The notes below the pieces were generated by a model. It made no database searches. It was not told the DNA's origin and worked only from the letters and a program-made list of their open reading frames with translations. Position numbers and translations under genes: made by a program. A stretch of 64,000 bases of DNA, taken from positions 62,001 through 126,000 of the forward strand of contig CAJTZK010000003.1 of assembly GCA_910583785.1 (NCBI GenBank), in the 5' to 3' direction. This document shows, in pieces, positions 1 through 9,486 of this stretch (its first letter is position 1; each line of letters starts with the position of its first letter). This DNA is from an uncultured Oscillibacter sp. GTDB lineage: Bacteria > Bacillota > Clostridia > Oscillospirales > Oscillospiraceae.

Positions 1-434
1 ATGATGCGTTCTTTTGGATAAATCAAAAGTGGATTGACCCGCTCATATAGAGTTACCTGTCCAGAGATTAAGCTGACATTTTCCATGATAACGATGGTAT
101 GTATTCCGTCTGGTGAAGTGAAGCTGTGGTATTCCTCAAATCCATCAAAAAAGATGCAAAGAAAATTCCCACACAACAATAAAAAGGCCGTACCAGCGGC
201 AATCACCGCAAGAATTATTTTATTTTTCAGTGCTTTTTCAGTTTCTCGATAATGCAGAAACGCAAGCGTTATTCCACAAACCGCCGCAATGCAGTTTAGT
301 ATGCCCTGTATACGAAATGCCGTCCCCGTAGTCCCAAACAGCAGATTATAGTCCATCATCCAAATAATGATTACGATGCAAGGGAAAGCGAGCCACAAGG
401 CAAAGTATAAGCACAAGAATTTTCTCAATTTCAT
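1..434 (-). CDS. Membrane protein of unknown function (partial, 3' end outside window)
   Basis: An open frame on the minus strand starts with ATG at 434 and runs off the left edge after about 144 residues. GGAG lies about ten bases upstream of the start. Three hydrophobic segments are visible at about residues 5-27, 43-61 and 74-97. They are followed by a soluble region containing SPDGIHTIVIMENV and a TLYERV motif. That soluble tail resembles a recurring type of small Clostridial membrane protein that I know only as hypothetical. The gene is divergent from the chaperone operon, and base composition is more AT-rich than that operon. The function is unknown. The reading is secure as a gene because the hydrophobic pattern and start signal agree. 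Confidence 0.7.
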   Translation of the reverse strand, partial: MKLRKFLCLYFALWLAFPCIVIIIWMMDYNLLFGTTGTAFRIQGILNCIAAVCGITLAFLHYRETEKALKNKIILAVIAAGTAFLLLCGNFLCIFFDGFEEYHSFTSPDGIHTIVIMENVSLISGQVTLYERVNPLLIYPKERI

Positions 435-476
435 TTCCGCTTTTCTCCAAAGCAGCCGTTGTATGCTTTTTAGTGT

Positions 477-505
477 ATTGTATCATATTTCAAATAGGAT
501 TTCCA
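477..505 (-). promoter_or_regulatory. Possible sigma-A promoter for the leftward membrane-protein gene
   Basis: Read on the minus strand, TGGAAA (-35) and TACAAT (-10) are separated by 17 bases, and the -10 ends about 40 bases before the ATG at 434. The -35 is a weak match, so this is tentative. Confidence 0.3.
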
Positions 506-524
506 GAGCCCGAAAAAAACGGGA

Positions 525-553
525 TTGCCGGAAGGCCCCCGGAGGACTATAAT
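525..553 (+). promoter_or_regulatory. Sigma-A promoter of the Hsp70/J-protein operon
   Basis: TTGCCG (525-530) and a perfect TATAAT (548-553) are separated by exactly 17 bases. Transcription would begin near 560, about 24 bases before the first start codon, which leaves only the ribosome binding site in the leader. Confidence 0.75.
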
Positions 554-583
554 GTAGCCAGATTTTCAAAGGAGGATTACCCC

Positions 584-1177
584 ATGAGCACCTGGCAGGA
601 AAAGAACGCCGCGCTGCTGGCGGAGCTGGCCGAAACGCCGAACCCCAGCGTCCGCGGCAATGCGATTGGATGCTATCTGCGGGACGCACGCAAAGACCAT
701 AAGCTCACATTGTACGAGCAGTATGTCCTGGAGACCGAAAAGCTCTCTTATGAACGGCTGGCCTGGACACAGCCGGGTTGGTCCCGCCGGGCAGGCATCT
801 CTGATCTGCTCAAAGTGCTGAATATAAAGATGATGGCGCTGCTGTTCCAAGAGAAAGAAGCGGCGGAGATGTGGGACGCCTGGGGCCTGGAGGCGTTCCA
901 GCTGAACCAGGAAAAACGGCCACATTACATTCTGGACGGCTACCTCACTTGCCTCCGCGCCGAGCGGAACCCCGATGCCCTGGAAAAGCTGCTGGCGGTG
1001 CGCCGGAGCCGCCGGAGGCCTTTCGACAAGGGCCCGTACCACGACGAATATTATCCTGATGAGCAGTACGCTTATGAGGAGCTGCTGCTCCAGGGCCGGT
1101 TTTTCCAAGCGGAGGACAAGCAGATACGCGGCGAGATCGAGGAGCTGCTTGTGGAGCTGTACCTGCTCCAGGAGTAA
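584..1177 (+). CDS. Unknown 197-aa protein, first gene of the Hsp70/J operon
   Basis: ATG at 584 is preceded by AAAGGAGG seven bases upstream, so the upstream ATG at 473 is not used. The product is soluble, 197 aa, rich in charged and leucine residues and probably all-helical, with no signal peptide or membrane segment. I do not recognise a domain. It lies directly after the operon promoter and 39 bases before the Hsp70 gene. A role as a substrate adaptor or accessory factor of that chaperone is an inference from position alone. A tract near residues 132-150 is rich in Arg and then acidic and aromatic residues (DEYYPDEQYAYEE). Confidence 0.8.
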   Translation: MSTWQEKNAALLAELAETPNPSVRGNAIGCYLRDARKDHKLTLYEQYVLETEKLSYERLAWTQPGWSRRAGISDLLKVLNIKMMALLFQEKEAAEMWDAWGLEAFQLNQEKRPHYILDGYLTCLRAERNPDALEKLLAVRRSRRRPFDKGPYHDEYYPDEQYAYEELLLQGRFFQAEDKQIRGEIEELLVELYLLQE

Positions 1178-1216
1178 ACGGGCAGTCCGGTATTACATAA
1201 AAGAGGAGATTGAACC

Positions 1217-2983
1217 ATGGCAATCATCGGCATCGACTTAGGCACCACCAATTCTCTTTCCTGCGTCTACCGGAACGGCAGGGCGGAGCTGATTCCCAAC
1301 GAGCTGGGAGACCACAAGACTCCAAGCGCCGTCAGCGTGCTGGAGGACGGGACCGTTCTGGTGGGCGCGGCGGCCAAGGAGCGGCTGGTGACGCACCCGG
1401 AGGCCACCGCCGCCTCCTTCAAAATCTGGATGGGCACGGAGAAGGCCCTGACCCTGGCGGGCCGGGGGTTCAAGCCGGAGGAGCTTTCCGCCCTGGTGCT
1501 TCGCCAGCTCCTGGAGGACGCGAAGCGTTATCTCGGTGAAGCAGTGGAGGAGGCCGTCATCAGCGTCCCGGCCTACTTCAACGACGACCAGCGCTGCGCC
1601 ACCAAGCTGGCGGCCCAGCTGGCGGGGCTGAACGTGAAGCGGCTCATCAACGAGCCCTCCGCCGCCGCCCTCTACCACCGCTATTCCGCCCAGACCGGGG
1701 ACTGCCAGCTGATGATTGTGGACTTCGGCGGCGGGACGTTGGATGTGAGCATCGTGGAATGCTTCGAGAACATCATCGAAATCACGGCCATTGCAGGAGA
1801 CAACCGCCTGGGCGGGGACGACATTGACCGAGCCATCGCCGCCCACTTCTGCCAGGAGAACGGACTGACGGAGGAACGACTGTCCCCCTCCCTCCGGGCC
1901 TCCCTCTACCGACAGGCGGAAACGGCCAAGATCGCCCTCTCCAGCGCCCCGGCGGCATCCATCTCCCTCCAGCAGGGGGAGACACGGTACAGCCTTCTCC
2001 TGACCAACGATCTCCTGCGCCAGCTCTGCGGCCCGGTGTTCCAGAAGGTCCGGGCGGTCATCACCCGGGCCATGAAGGACCGCGGCCGGGGCGGCAGGCT
2101 GAACGACGTCATCCTGGTGGGCGGCTCTGCCCAGCTGACGGTGTTCGGGGACTTTCTCGAAGAGCTCTTCGGCCGGAGACCCCATGTGGCCGCGTCGCCG
2201 GATGAGATCGTGGCCCTGGGCGTTGGCCTGTGCGCGGGCATCAAGGAGCGGGCGGAGGATTTGCAGGACCTGGTGATGACGGATGTGTGCCCCTTCTCCC
2301 TGGGGGTCTCCACCTACAGCCGCCGGGACGATAAGACGCCTCACATGGCGGTGCTGATTCCAAGGAGCAGTATGCTCCCCGCCAGCCACCAGGAGCGGTT
2401 CTACACCCTGAACGACAACCAGACAGGACTGCGCTTTGAAATCTACCAGGGGGAGGGCTACTTCGCCTCGGAGAATCTGAAGCTGGGAGAGGTGGAGGTC
2501 CAGGTGCCGCCGGGCCCGGCAGGGGAACAGTCCGCCGTGGTGACCTTTACATACGACATCGACGGTATCCTCCATGTCAGCGCCCAGAGCAGCGGCGGGG
2601 ACTTCCGGGAACGGCTGATTCTGAACCCCAACCTGCACCTGACGGAGGAGGGCAGGGAGCGGGCCATGGAGTGCATCCGCCAGATTCAGCTGGCGGCCCA
2701 AGGGGACCAGCGGGACCAGCTTCTGCTGGAACGGGCCCTGCGGCTCTACACCCAGACCATCGGACAGGGGCGGGAGATGGCCGCCAGCCTGATTGGCTAT
2801 TGGAAGAACCTGATGGACCGCGGCGACCGTATCCAGCGGCGGCGGGACTACGACCGGATCAAGGAACAGCTGGACATGCTGGAGGCCGCTGTGGAGGCGG
2901 ACCCCCTGGAGGGCGGCATCTGGTTCGGGGAATCGGAGGAAGAGGATTTCGGCCAGTATTTTGACGGAGATTTGGAGGAGTGA
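1217..2983 (+). CDS. hscC: HscC-like Hsp70 family chaperone
   Basis: This 588-aa cytoplasmic ATP-driven chaperone has all the Hsp70 nucleotide-binding signatures. They are phosphate-1 loop GIDLGTTNS (residues 5-13), INEPSAAAL (144-152), phosphate-2 VDFGGGTLDVS (168-178) and adenosine motif VGGSAQL (301-307). A beta substrate-binding domain follows at about residues 370-500 and a short helical lid ends in an acidic tail. The length is shorter than DnaK (about 610-640 aa) and near that of HscC, the specialised Hsp70 of E. coli that works with J-like proteins DjlB and DjlC. Two J-like genes follow immediately (3-bp gap), which supports an HscC-type rather than housekeeping role. RBS AGAGGAG precedes ATG. 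No grpE or dnaJ is nearby. The exact subfamily assignment would need a tree. Confidence 0.9.
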   Translation: MAIIGIDLGTTNSLSCVYRNGRAELIPNELGDHKTPSAVSVLEDGTVLVGAAAKERLVTHPEATAASFKIWMGTEKALTLAGRGFKPEELSALVLRQLLEDAKRYLGEAVEEAVISVPAYFNDDQRCATKLAAQLAGLNVKRLINEPSAAALYHRYSAQTGDCQLMIVDFGGGTLDVSIVECFENIIEITAIAGDNRLGGDDIDRAIAAHFCQENGLTEERLSPSLRASLYRQAETAKIALSSAPAASISLQQGETRYSLLLTNDLLRQLCGPVFQKVRAVITRAMKDRGRGGRLNDVILVGGSAQLTVFGDFLEELFGRRPHVAASPDEIVALGVGLCAGIKERAEDLQDLVMTDVCPFSLGVSTYSRRDDKTPHMAVLIPRSSMLPASHQERFYTLNDNQTGLRFEIYQGEGYFASENLKLGEVEVQVPPGPAGEQSAVVTFTYDIDGILHVSAQSSGGDFRERLILNPNLHLTEEGRERAMECIRQIQLAAQGDQRDQLLLERALRLYTQTIGQGREMAASLIGYWKNLMDRGDRIQRRRDYDRIKEQLDMLEAAVEADPLEGGIWFGESEEEDFGQYFDGDLEE

Positions 2984-2986
2984 GGG

Positions 2987-5900
2987 ATGGATACCATTTG
3001 GACCACTCTGGGAATAGAGCCTACAAAAGACGTTTCCGCTATCAAACGGGCCTACGCGGAGAAGGCCAAGACCTGCCACCCGGAGGAGGACCCGGAGGGC
3101 TTCATGAAGCTGCGGCAGGCGTATCAGGCGGCCTTGGACTATGCCGAAGGGACGCGGGAGGAACCGGGGTTTTCCCTGGCTGGGCCGGGACCGGACGAAA
3201 TTCCGATCCCGGAGAACGGGAAAGTAACAGAGGACCCGGGCTGGTATCTACAGGAGCAGGAGGATGAGGGCCCCAACCCCTTTGAGGGCGGCGAGGCCAT
3301 CACGAAGTTCCTGGAGCTCTACACCGGGAAGCAGAGGAAGAACCCGGCCATGTGGATGGACTATGTTACCTCCGCCGCCTTTCTGGACGCCGCCTGGGAC
3401 CCCCGGTTTACGTCCTTGCTTCTGCAAAAGGTCCGGGAACTTCGAGGGGACTTTCCCCCCAACAAGGAATTTCTGACCTGGCTGAACGTTGCCTACCAAT
3501 TCTCCGGCGGGGAGGCCCGGAGCTTTGACGGCATGAAGGACATCCTCCAGATCGCCGCCCTGGGGCCCGCGCCCAAGACGCCCAAGGGGAACGAGTTCGC
3601 CATCCTCCAGAGTTTCCTGGACTACCGGCGCTTGAACGGCCTGGCCGCGGCGGGGCGCTGGGACCAGGAGGCCATCGAGGCGTTCCGGCAGGTGCTGAAC
3701 AGCTACGCCCCCGCCTATATCCGGGAGCGCTGTGAGCAGCGGGTGACCCCGGACTGTGAGCGCCACCCCGCCGGGCTTCGGGTCTTCATCCACTTTTTGA
3801 AGCGGGAGGACCTGCCGGAGGAGGTCTACCGTTCCGCGTGGCAGAGGCTGGACCTCAAGAGCGCCGTGCTGGGCCGGGCCAAGGTCCTCTACGGGCCCAT
3901 CCGGGAGCTGGCGGTCCAGCGGGTGCCGGGGATCGGCGGAGAGGTTCCGGTGAACTTCCTCCAGCTGAACCGGAACCTGGATGCCTACCAGAAACGCATC
4001 CGAATGGCCCCGGAGACAGAACCGTCGGAGTCCGAGGCGTTTTTCCAGACGCAGGAGATGCAGAGGGCCCTGCCGGTGCCCCGGTTCCTGGAGGAGCAGC
4101 TTTTGACCTACTCCCCCTGGCGGCGGGAGAGCATGGGGGAGACCCTGGTCCGCCGGATGCTGGAATACTATCAGGAACACGCTGACATTCCCCGGGCGGA
4201 GGAGGTGATCTCCGGGCTGAAAGAGGACCTCCGGCTCTGCGAGGCCAGACGCTGGAGCCAGGAGGACGACGCGGCGGACCCGGAGGGGATTCCTTACTAC
4301 GAGCGGCTGACGCTTCGCCATCGGCCCTTCTTCCGCTGGTGGCTGAACACCGCCTTTTACACCGCCAGGGACCCGGATACTGGGGCGCCCCTGCTGAAAT
4401 ACCTGGAGAAGTACCTGCCCTATCAGGCGGGATGGAGCCGCCGCTTTACGGAGCGGGCGGACGGAACACCCCGGACCATTGCGGCGGCCATGGGCACGGT
4501 GGAGATCGACTGCTATCCCCTGCATCTGGAGTACCGGGTGAACGGGAAGCCCGTGTACCGTCCCTGCCTCACCTGGGAACAGACGGCCCAGGAGAGCGGC
4601 GATTGGTTTGCCCTGCTCCTGCCCATCACGGCGGCGCCCTACAAGGACTTTGACAGGGTGGCGGAAGAGATTTTCCGCCGCCTGGATTACCTGCCCGTGC
4701 CGGAGGAGGACCGGGCCCTTATTGTCTGGTGCCTTGCGGGCCATGTGTGCCGCCTGCCCCTGGACCAGGAGACCGGAGAGCCGATGCCGCCGGAGAAGGC
4801 GTTTCCCCTGGAGCTGTCTATGGAGGGCGGCGGGAAGCTCTACACCGCCGAATGGACAGAGGATGAGGCGGCTGTAACTATCTACAGGCAGACCTTCTCC
4901 GGGCGGCGGGTGCAGGAACAGCTGCTGCCGGACGTCAACGGGACCTGGACAGCGGCGCCCGGCTCTGTGAAGAGGACGCCGGACCATGAAAAGGACTTTC
5001 CCCCTATCCGCTTCACCGCGGACAGCGGCTTTGAGGCGGCGCGGCGGCGGCTGGCGGAGCTGACAGACCCCCGGTTCTTCGACCTCTCCCGCCTCCGGGA
5101 ACTGCCCTGGAAAATCTTCTATACACCTGTCGGCGGCGTGGAGGAGGGCCTGTCCCACATCGACATCCTCCGGGAGCCGCCCAAGGTCAACGCCGAGGCG
5201 TTTCTGGCGGAGTGGGAAGAGGCCGGGGAGATTCCGGCGGACATGGAGCCCATCATCGCCAAGGTGCGGCAGGCTGTGGAGGAACAGCCGAAGGAGGAAG
5301 AACCGATCCCGCCGGAAATCTTAGTGACCGGGGATGCCCTTTCCGCCCTGCTGTACCGTTTCTCTCAGGACGAACTGGAACGGCTGGAGATGGAGTGGAT
5401 GGAGGGCCGTCTGGTACTCCGCCAGGACGGCGGCAAATACGCCTGCCTCTATTTCGAGAACAGCTTTGGCGGGGGGGAGAACTGGTATGCCCTGCTGGCC
5501 GACGCGGAAACCTACAAGACCGTGGACTGCGGAGACATCGCCTACGTGCCCTTCGGCATGGGGAAGCTGGCGGAATACTCCATCTTCCACAGCGCCCAGG
5601 ACCTTCTCCGGGACATGGATCTGGTCCTGGGCCAGATGGGCTGGGGACAGCTCCAGGCCGGAGGACCGGGGGGCTGGCTCTGGAGCTGCGACGTGAGCCG
5701 CCACGACCCCAAGCACAAGGTCCTCATGGCCCAGCAGAAGCTGGGCGGCGTCCCGGCGGCGCGGGGGAGGAACTACAACCTGGCAAAATTCGTCCTCAGC
5801 CGCCCCGCCACGGAGCTGGAGACTGTGGACCCCAGCGGAGAGCGGACGGTCACAACGCTGAGAAGCGGCAACTACGGCCTTGCGGCGGAGGGGCTGGTCC

Positions 5901-6259
5901 ACTTCATGATGGGCAGGCTGGCGGGCGTCCGTGTCAGCTGGCCCTTCCGCCCGGCGGAAGGGGAAACAGAGCTTCGGCATCTGGTGCTTTTACAGGACCA
6001 AGGAAACTACATGATGCTCTGGCTGGAGGACGGCGGCCGCCGGGCCCTGGCCTACGCATCGGACGAACCCCGGCGGTTTATGGGCCGCGCCCTTCCGGCC
6101 TGTTTGGTCCATGAGGACCTCAAGCGGCTGCGGAACGGCATAGATCTGCTGCTGGACGACATCGACAACACGGGTCCCGTTTTGGACCAGCCGGGCCAGT
6201 TCGCGGAGGTGCGCGTGCCCTATGAGGAGCTGCGGGCGGCGCTGGTACACAAGACTTAA
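2987..6259 (+). CDS. Giant J-like co-chaperone 1 (HPE motif)
   Basis: This is a 1,090-aa soluble protein. Residues 4-55 form a J-like domain with helix II IKRAYAEKAKTC followed by HPE (31-33) and a helix III core FMKLRQAYQAAL. Canonical J domains need HPD, so the aspartate is replaced by glutamate. The remaining 1,000 residues match no domain I recognise. They are aromatic and Trp-rich (for example EFLTWLNVAYQF near residue 160) and contain beta-rich stretches toward the C-terminus. There is no membrane segment. The gene starts 3 bp after the Hsp70 gene, with GGAG overlapping the Hsp70 stop. Inference: it recruits clients to the Hsp70 through the long tail. The J domain is nearly identical to that of the next gene while the tails are clearly diverged. 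Confidence 0.85.
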   Translation: MDTIWTTLGIEPTKDVSAIKRAYAEKAKTCHPEEDPEGFMKLRQAYQAALDYAEGTREEPGFSLAGPGPDEIPIPENGKVTEDPGWYLQEQEDEGPNPFEGGEAITKFLELYTGKQRKNPAMWMDYVTSAAFLDAAWDPRFTSLLLQKVRELRGDFPPNKEFLTWLNVAYQFSGGEARSFDGMKDILQIAALGPAPKTPKGNEFAILQSFLDYRRLNGLAAAGRWDQEAIEAFRQVLNSYAPAYIRERCEQRVTPDCERHPAGLRVFIHFLKREDLPEEVYRSAWQRLDLKSAVLGRAKVLYGPIRELAVQRVPGIGGEVPVNFLQLNRNLDAYQKRIRMAPETEPSESEAFFQTQEMQRALPVPRFLEEQLLTYSPWRRESMGETLVRRMLEYYQEHADIPRAEEVISGLKEDLRLCEARRWSQEDDAADPEGIPYYERLTLRHRPFFRWWLNTAFYTARDPDTGAPLLKYLEKYLPYQAGWSRRFTERADGTPRTIAAAMGTVEIDCYPLHLEYRVNGKPVYRPCLTWEQTAQESGDWFALLLPITAAPYKDFDRVAEEIFRRLDYLPVPEEDRALIVWCLAGHVCRLPLDQETGEPMPPEKAFPLELSMEGGGKLYTAEWTEDEAAVTIYRQTFSGRRVQEQLLPDVNGTWTAAPGSVKRTPDHEKDFPPIRFTADSGFEAARRRLAELTDPRFFDLSRLRELPWKIFYTPVGGVEEGLSHIDILREPPKVNAEAFLAEWEEAGEIPADMEPIIAKVRQAVEEQPKEEEPIPPEILVTGDALSALLYRFSQDELERLEMEWMEGRLVLRQDGGKYACLYFENSFGGGENWYALLADAETYKTVDCGDIAYVPFGMGKLAEYSIFHSAQDLLRDMDLVLGQMGWGQLQAGGPGGWLWSCDVSRHDPKHKVLMAQQKLGGVPAARGRNYNLAKFVLSRPATELETVDPSGERTVTTLRSGNYGLAAEGLVHFMMGRLAGVRVSWPFRPAEGETELRHLVLLQDQGNYMMLWLEDGGRRALAYASDEPRRFMGRALPACLVHEDLKRLRNGIDLLLDDIDNTGPVLDQPGQFAEVRVPYEELRAALVHKT

Positions 6260-6273
6260 GGAGGCAGGACCGG

Positions 6274-9200
6274 ATGGATGAACTTTGGACCACATTGGGC
6301 CTGGAGGCCACGAAAGACGTTTCCGCCATCAAACGGGCCTACGCGGAGAGGGCCAAGACCTGCCACCCGGAGGAGGACCCGGAAGGGTTCATGAAGCTGC
6401 GGCGGGCCTATCAGGCGGCGCTGGCTTACGCCGAGGGCCGGGAAGAAGCTGCGTTCCCGCCCACCGTACCGGAGGCGGCGGGACCGGAAGATGAAGGCTG
6501 GACCCTGACAGACCGCCCCGCCGTTATCGACGAGGGCCCCAACCCCTTCGCGGACCACCCGGCGGCGAAGGCTTTCCTGGACCTCTACACCGGGAAGCGG
6601 CGGAAGGACCACCAGGCGTGGAGGGACTATTTCACCTCCGGGGCCTTCCTGGACGTTTGCTGGGAGCGCCGGTTTGCGGGCTTTCTTCTGGAGCAGGCCG
6701 TCCGGCTGGAGGAGGAGTATCCCATCCCCCGGGAGTTTTTGACCTGGCTGTGCGCCGTCTACCAGTTTGCCGTGGACCGGGCGGTGTACCGGAACCCGGA
6801 TGGCAGTGAGCGGACGGAGTTCAGTTTCCGAATCGAACAGGACGCCCAATTCGAGGGACAGGAGTTCTTGTTCCAGCTGGCCGCCCGCGGTCCTGCGGTG
6901 AAGCCCCTCAAAGGGGCGGAGAAGGCGATCTCCTGGAGTTTCGCGGACTACCGGGCTCTTCTCCGGCTGGCGGAAAAAGGCCGCTGGACAGATGGGAAGC
7001 TGAGGAAGGCGGGTAAAATCCTGGACGGCTATATGCTCGGGAACTTCCAGGACAAAAACCCCGGGCCGTCGGAGCGCCACCCGGCGGGTATGCGGCTCAT
7101 CAACCACTTCTTCCAGCGGGAGAAGCTGCCCAAGGAGCTTTATCAAATGGCCTGGCAGAAGCTGGAGCTGAAAACCGCCCTTATGGGCCGGGCCAAGCTG
7201 CTCTATGGGGACCTTCGGGCCCGGGTGCTGGAGCAATTTCCCGACATCGCGGAGGGAGAGCTGGACATCCGAACGCTGAACAGGGAATTTGAGGTCTTCC
7301 GCCAAAAGGTGCGGGCCCTGGAGGAAACTGGGAAGCCGGAGGACTGGGAACAGGCCGGGACGGAGGTCAGGGCCTTTTTCAGCCGCCCGGACTTCCAGAA
7401 GGCTTTGCGAAACCGCAAGTTTGCGGAAGAGCATATGAAATACCATGTCCAGTGGAGCGGGGAACACTTTGCCCAGGAGGTCCTGGACTACTACGCGCAA
7501 AACCCGGACGCCCCCTGCGCCGCCCAGCTGACGCAGCTGATCGGGGACTCCCGCCGCCGCCAGAGAATCGACCTGCGGAACCATCAGGACAACGAGGCGG
7601 AGATACCGGAGACCTTGACCCTTGCTTATCGGCCCTTCTTCCGCCACTGGCTGAACACCGCCTTTTACCACTCCATGGAACGGGAGACGAAACAGCCCCT
7701 GCTGGGGTATCTCAACCAGGAGTTTCCCTACCTGCCGGAGTGGAGCCGGAAATTCCTGGGCGTGGAGGGGGAGGAGACCCCGGAGCCTGTTTCCGAGACA
7801 CTGAAACTCGGGAAGGCCCTGTTCACCGTCCACTTCCACCTTCGGTACATGAGCTTTTTGAGAAACGGAGAGCCGGTGCGCCGCCCCTGCCTCATCTGGG
7901 ACCAGCTGATGGAGTGGGCCCCGAACACCGATACGTTCCTCCGGCTTCTGCCCATCACCGCCGCCGACTACAATCAGTACGAAACTGTGAAAGCGGGAAT
8001 CCTCCGCCGCCTGGAGGACACCGCCGCCCCGGAGGAGGGACGGGCCTTCATCGCCGCCTGCCTTGCCGATCAGGTCTGCGGGCTTCCCATTCCCGATGCA
8101 GTGGGCATGGAGGACGCGGAGGAACCGGAGTGGGCCCGGTCCCTGCCTCCGGTCAGCTTCCTGCCCTATCAGATTTTCGCCGAGAACACGGAAGTGCTGT
8201 ACGTCTGCATCTGGTTCCAGCGGGACCGGGTGCTGGCCCTGTTCCAGCAGACGCCTTTTGGGCAGAAGCTGATGGAGAAATTCGATGACATCCAGGACGC
8301 CCAGGCCGCCGAGGCCCTGGCAAAGCAGCTTCTGGAGGACCAGCTCCACCCCAAGGGCTTCCCCATGGAGGCGCTGAAGGTCCTGCCGGAGGCGGTCTAC
8401 GCCCAGTGGGACTATGCCGTCCGCAGTAAGGACAAGGACCTCCCGCCCCTGTGGAGTACCCCGGTGGAGCTGCACGGAGAGGCAGTCACGCCGGAGAAAT
8501 TGGAGGAGCTTCTGACCCTCTTTTCCACGGGCCGGGTGGAGCGGCTGGAGTGGTCCTGGACGTGCGCCTTCCCGGTGGACGAGCCGCCCATGGACTACGA
8601 GCCCCGGCGGTCCCTGGTGCTGATGAAAAGCGGCGGTCGGTACGTCTGCTTTTACTTCGACGACTTCTGTGCCGAGAGCTACGCCCTCCTGGAAAAGCCG
8701 GAGATCTACGGGCAGGACAAGCACGTTCCCCAGGCCGTCCCCTTCCGGCAGAGCCGGTTGTTCCCGAACGTACTCCACCGGAACTTTTTCACCATCCGGC
8801 GGCATCTGGAGACGATCTTCTCCCAGGTCAGCTGGCCCAACAACGTCAAGCCCATGGCGGGCCGCGTCTGGAGCTATGCCGTCAACGTGGATCATGGGCG
8901 GGTGAAGTACAATCTGGACAAGCAGCTCCTGGGCGGCTTCCCCATGGAGCGGGCCCACAACCGGCCCGACGCGCGCTTCTACTTCTACGAGCATCCCAGC
9001 TCCGCCGCCCGGGTAGATGACGGGGGGAGCGTGGAGACCCTGGCGGTGACGGAGGGGAACCGCCCCAAGGTCCAGAAGCTCCTGGCAGACTTCCTCCTGG
9101 GCGGCGGCCAAAAGCTCCGGCTCACCTGGGGGAAGACGGCGGGAGAGCGGCGGCACATCGTCCTCCGGCAGGACGGCGGGCGCTTCCTCCTGGCCTGGGT

Positions 9201-9486
9201 CCGGGAGGACAAGAAAACGGCGGAGTTCCACGCGGCGGACAAGTGGACCTATATGGACGTGGAAGGGAAGAAGTATCCCAAGGACACCTTCCTGGGCAAG
9301 GTCACTCCCGCCTACCTCATCCACGACCTGCCCGCCCTGCGGAACGCCCTGGACCTGCTGCTTGCCAACCTGGACCGTCCCCAGCGGGTCACCAGCCCCA
9401 TGGGCGAGTACGCCAGGGAAAACCCGGTGAAGCCCCGGCCCTATGAAACGCTGTGGGCGGAGCTGGTGGGGGACACGCTGGAATAG
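6274..9486 (+). CDS. Giant J-like co-chaperone 2 (HPE motif), paralog of the preceding gene
   Basis: This 1,070-aa protein is collinear with the gene at 2987. The J-like domain spans residues 4-55 with HPE again at 31-33, and matching blocks such as EFLTWLCAVYQF, RPFFRHWLNTAFY and RLLPITAADYN recur in order. This shows tandem duplication followed by divergence of the tails. RBS AAGGAGG lies nine bases before ATG and the intergenic gap is 14 bp, so it is co-transcribed with the Hsp70. The tail probably determines client choice (inference). It has no signal peptide or membrane segment. It ends with TAG at 9484-9486. Confidence 0.85.
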   Translation: MDELWTTLGLEATKDVSAIKRAYAERAKTCHPEEDPEGFMKLRRAYQAALAYAEGREEAAFPPTVPEAAGPEDEGWTLTDRPAVIDEGPNPFADHPAAKAFLDLYTGKRRKDHQAWRDYFTSGAFLDVCWERRFAGFLLEQAVRLEEEYPIPREFLTWLCAVYQFAVDRAVYRNPDGSERTEFSFRIEQDAQFEGQEFLFQLAARGPAVKPLKGAEKAISWSFADYRALLRLAEKGRWTDGKLRKAGKILDGYMLGNFQDKNPGPSERHPAGMRLINHFFQREKLPKELYQMAWQKLELKTALMGRAKLLYGDLRARVLEQFPDIAEGELDIRTLNREFEVFRQKVRALEETGKPEDWEQAGTEVRAFFSRPDFQKALRNRKFAEEHMKYHVQWSGEHFAQEVLDYYAQNPDAPCAAQLTQLIGDSRRRQRIDLRNHQDNEAEIPETLTLAYRPFFRHWLNTAFYHSMERETKQPLLGYLNQEFPYLPEWSRKFLGVEGEETPEPVSETLKLGKALFTVHFHLRYMSFLRNGEPVRRPCLIWDQLMEWAPNTDTFLRLLPITAADYNQYETVKAGILRRLEDTAAPEEGRAFIAACLADQVCGLPIPDAVGMEDAEEPEWARSLPPVSFLPYQIFAENTEVLYVCIWFQRDRVLALFQQTPFGQKLMEKFDDIQDAQAAEALAKQLLEDQLHPKGFPMEALKVLPEAVYAQWDYAVRSKDKDLPPLWSTPVELHGEAVTPEKLEELLTLFSTGRVERLEWSWTCAFPVDEPPMDYEPRRSLVLMKSGGRYVCFYFDDFCAESYALLEKPEIYGQDKHVPQAVPFRQSRLFPNVLHRNFFTIRRHLETIFSQVSWPNNVKPMAGRVWSYAVNVDHGRVKYNLDKQLLGGFPMERAHNRPDARFYFYEHPSSAARVDDGGSVETLAVTEGNRPKVQKLLADFLLGGGQKLRLTWGKTAGERRHIVLRQDGGRFLLAWVREDKKTAEFHAADKWTYMDVEGKKYPKDTFLGKVTPAYLIHDLPALRNALDLLLANLDRPQRVTSPMGEYARENPVKPRPYETLWAELVGDTLE

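Noticed and set aside
3248..5158. Long open frame antisense to the first J-protein gene
   Set aside because: Same reason: a codon-structure shadow without a ribosome binding site or recognisable motif.
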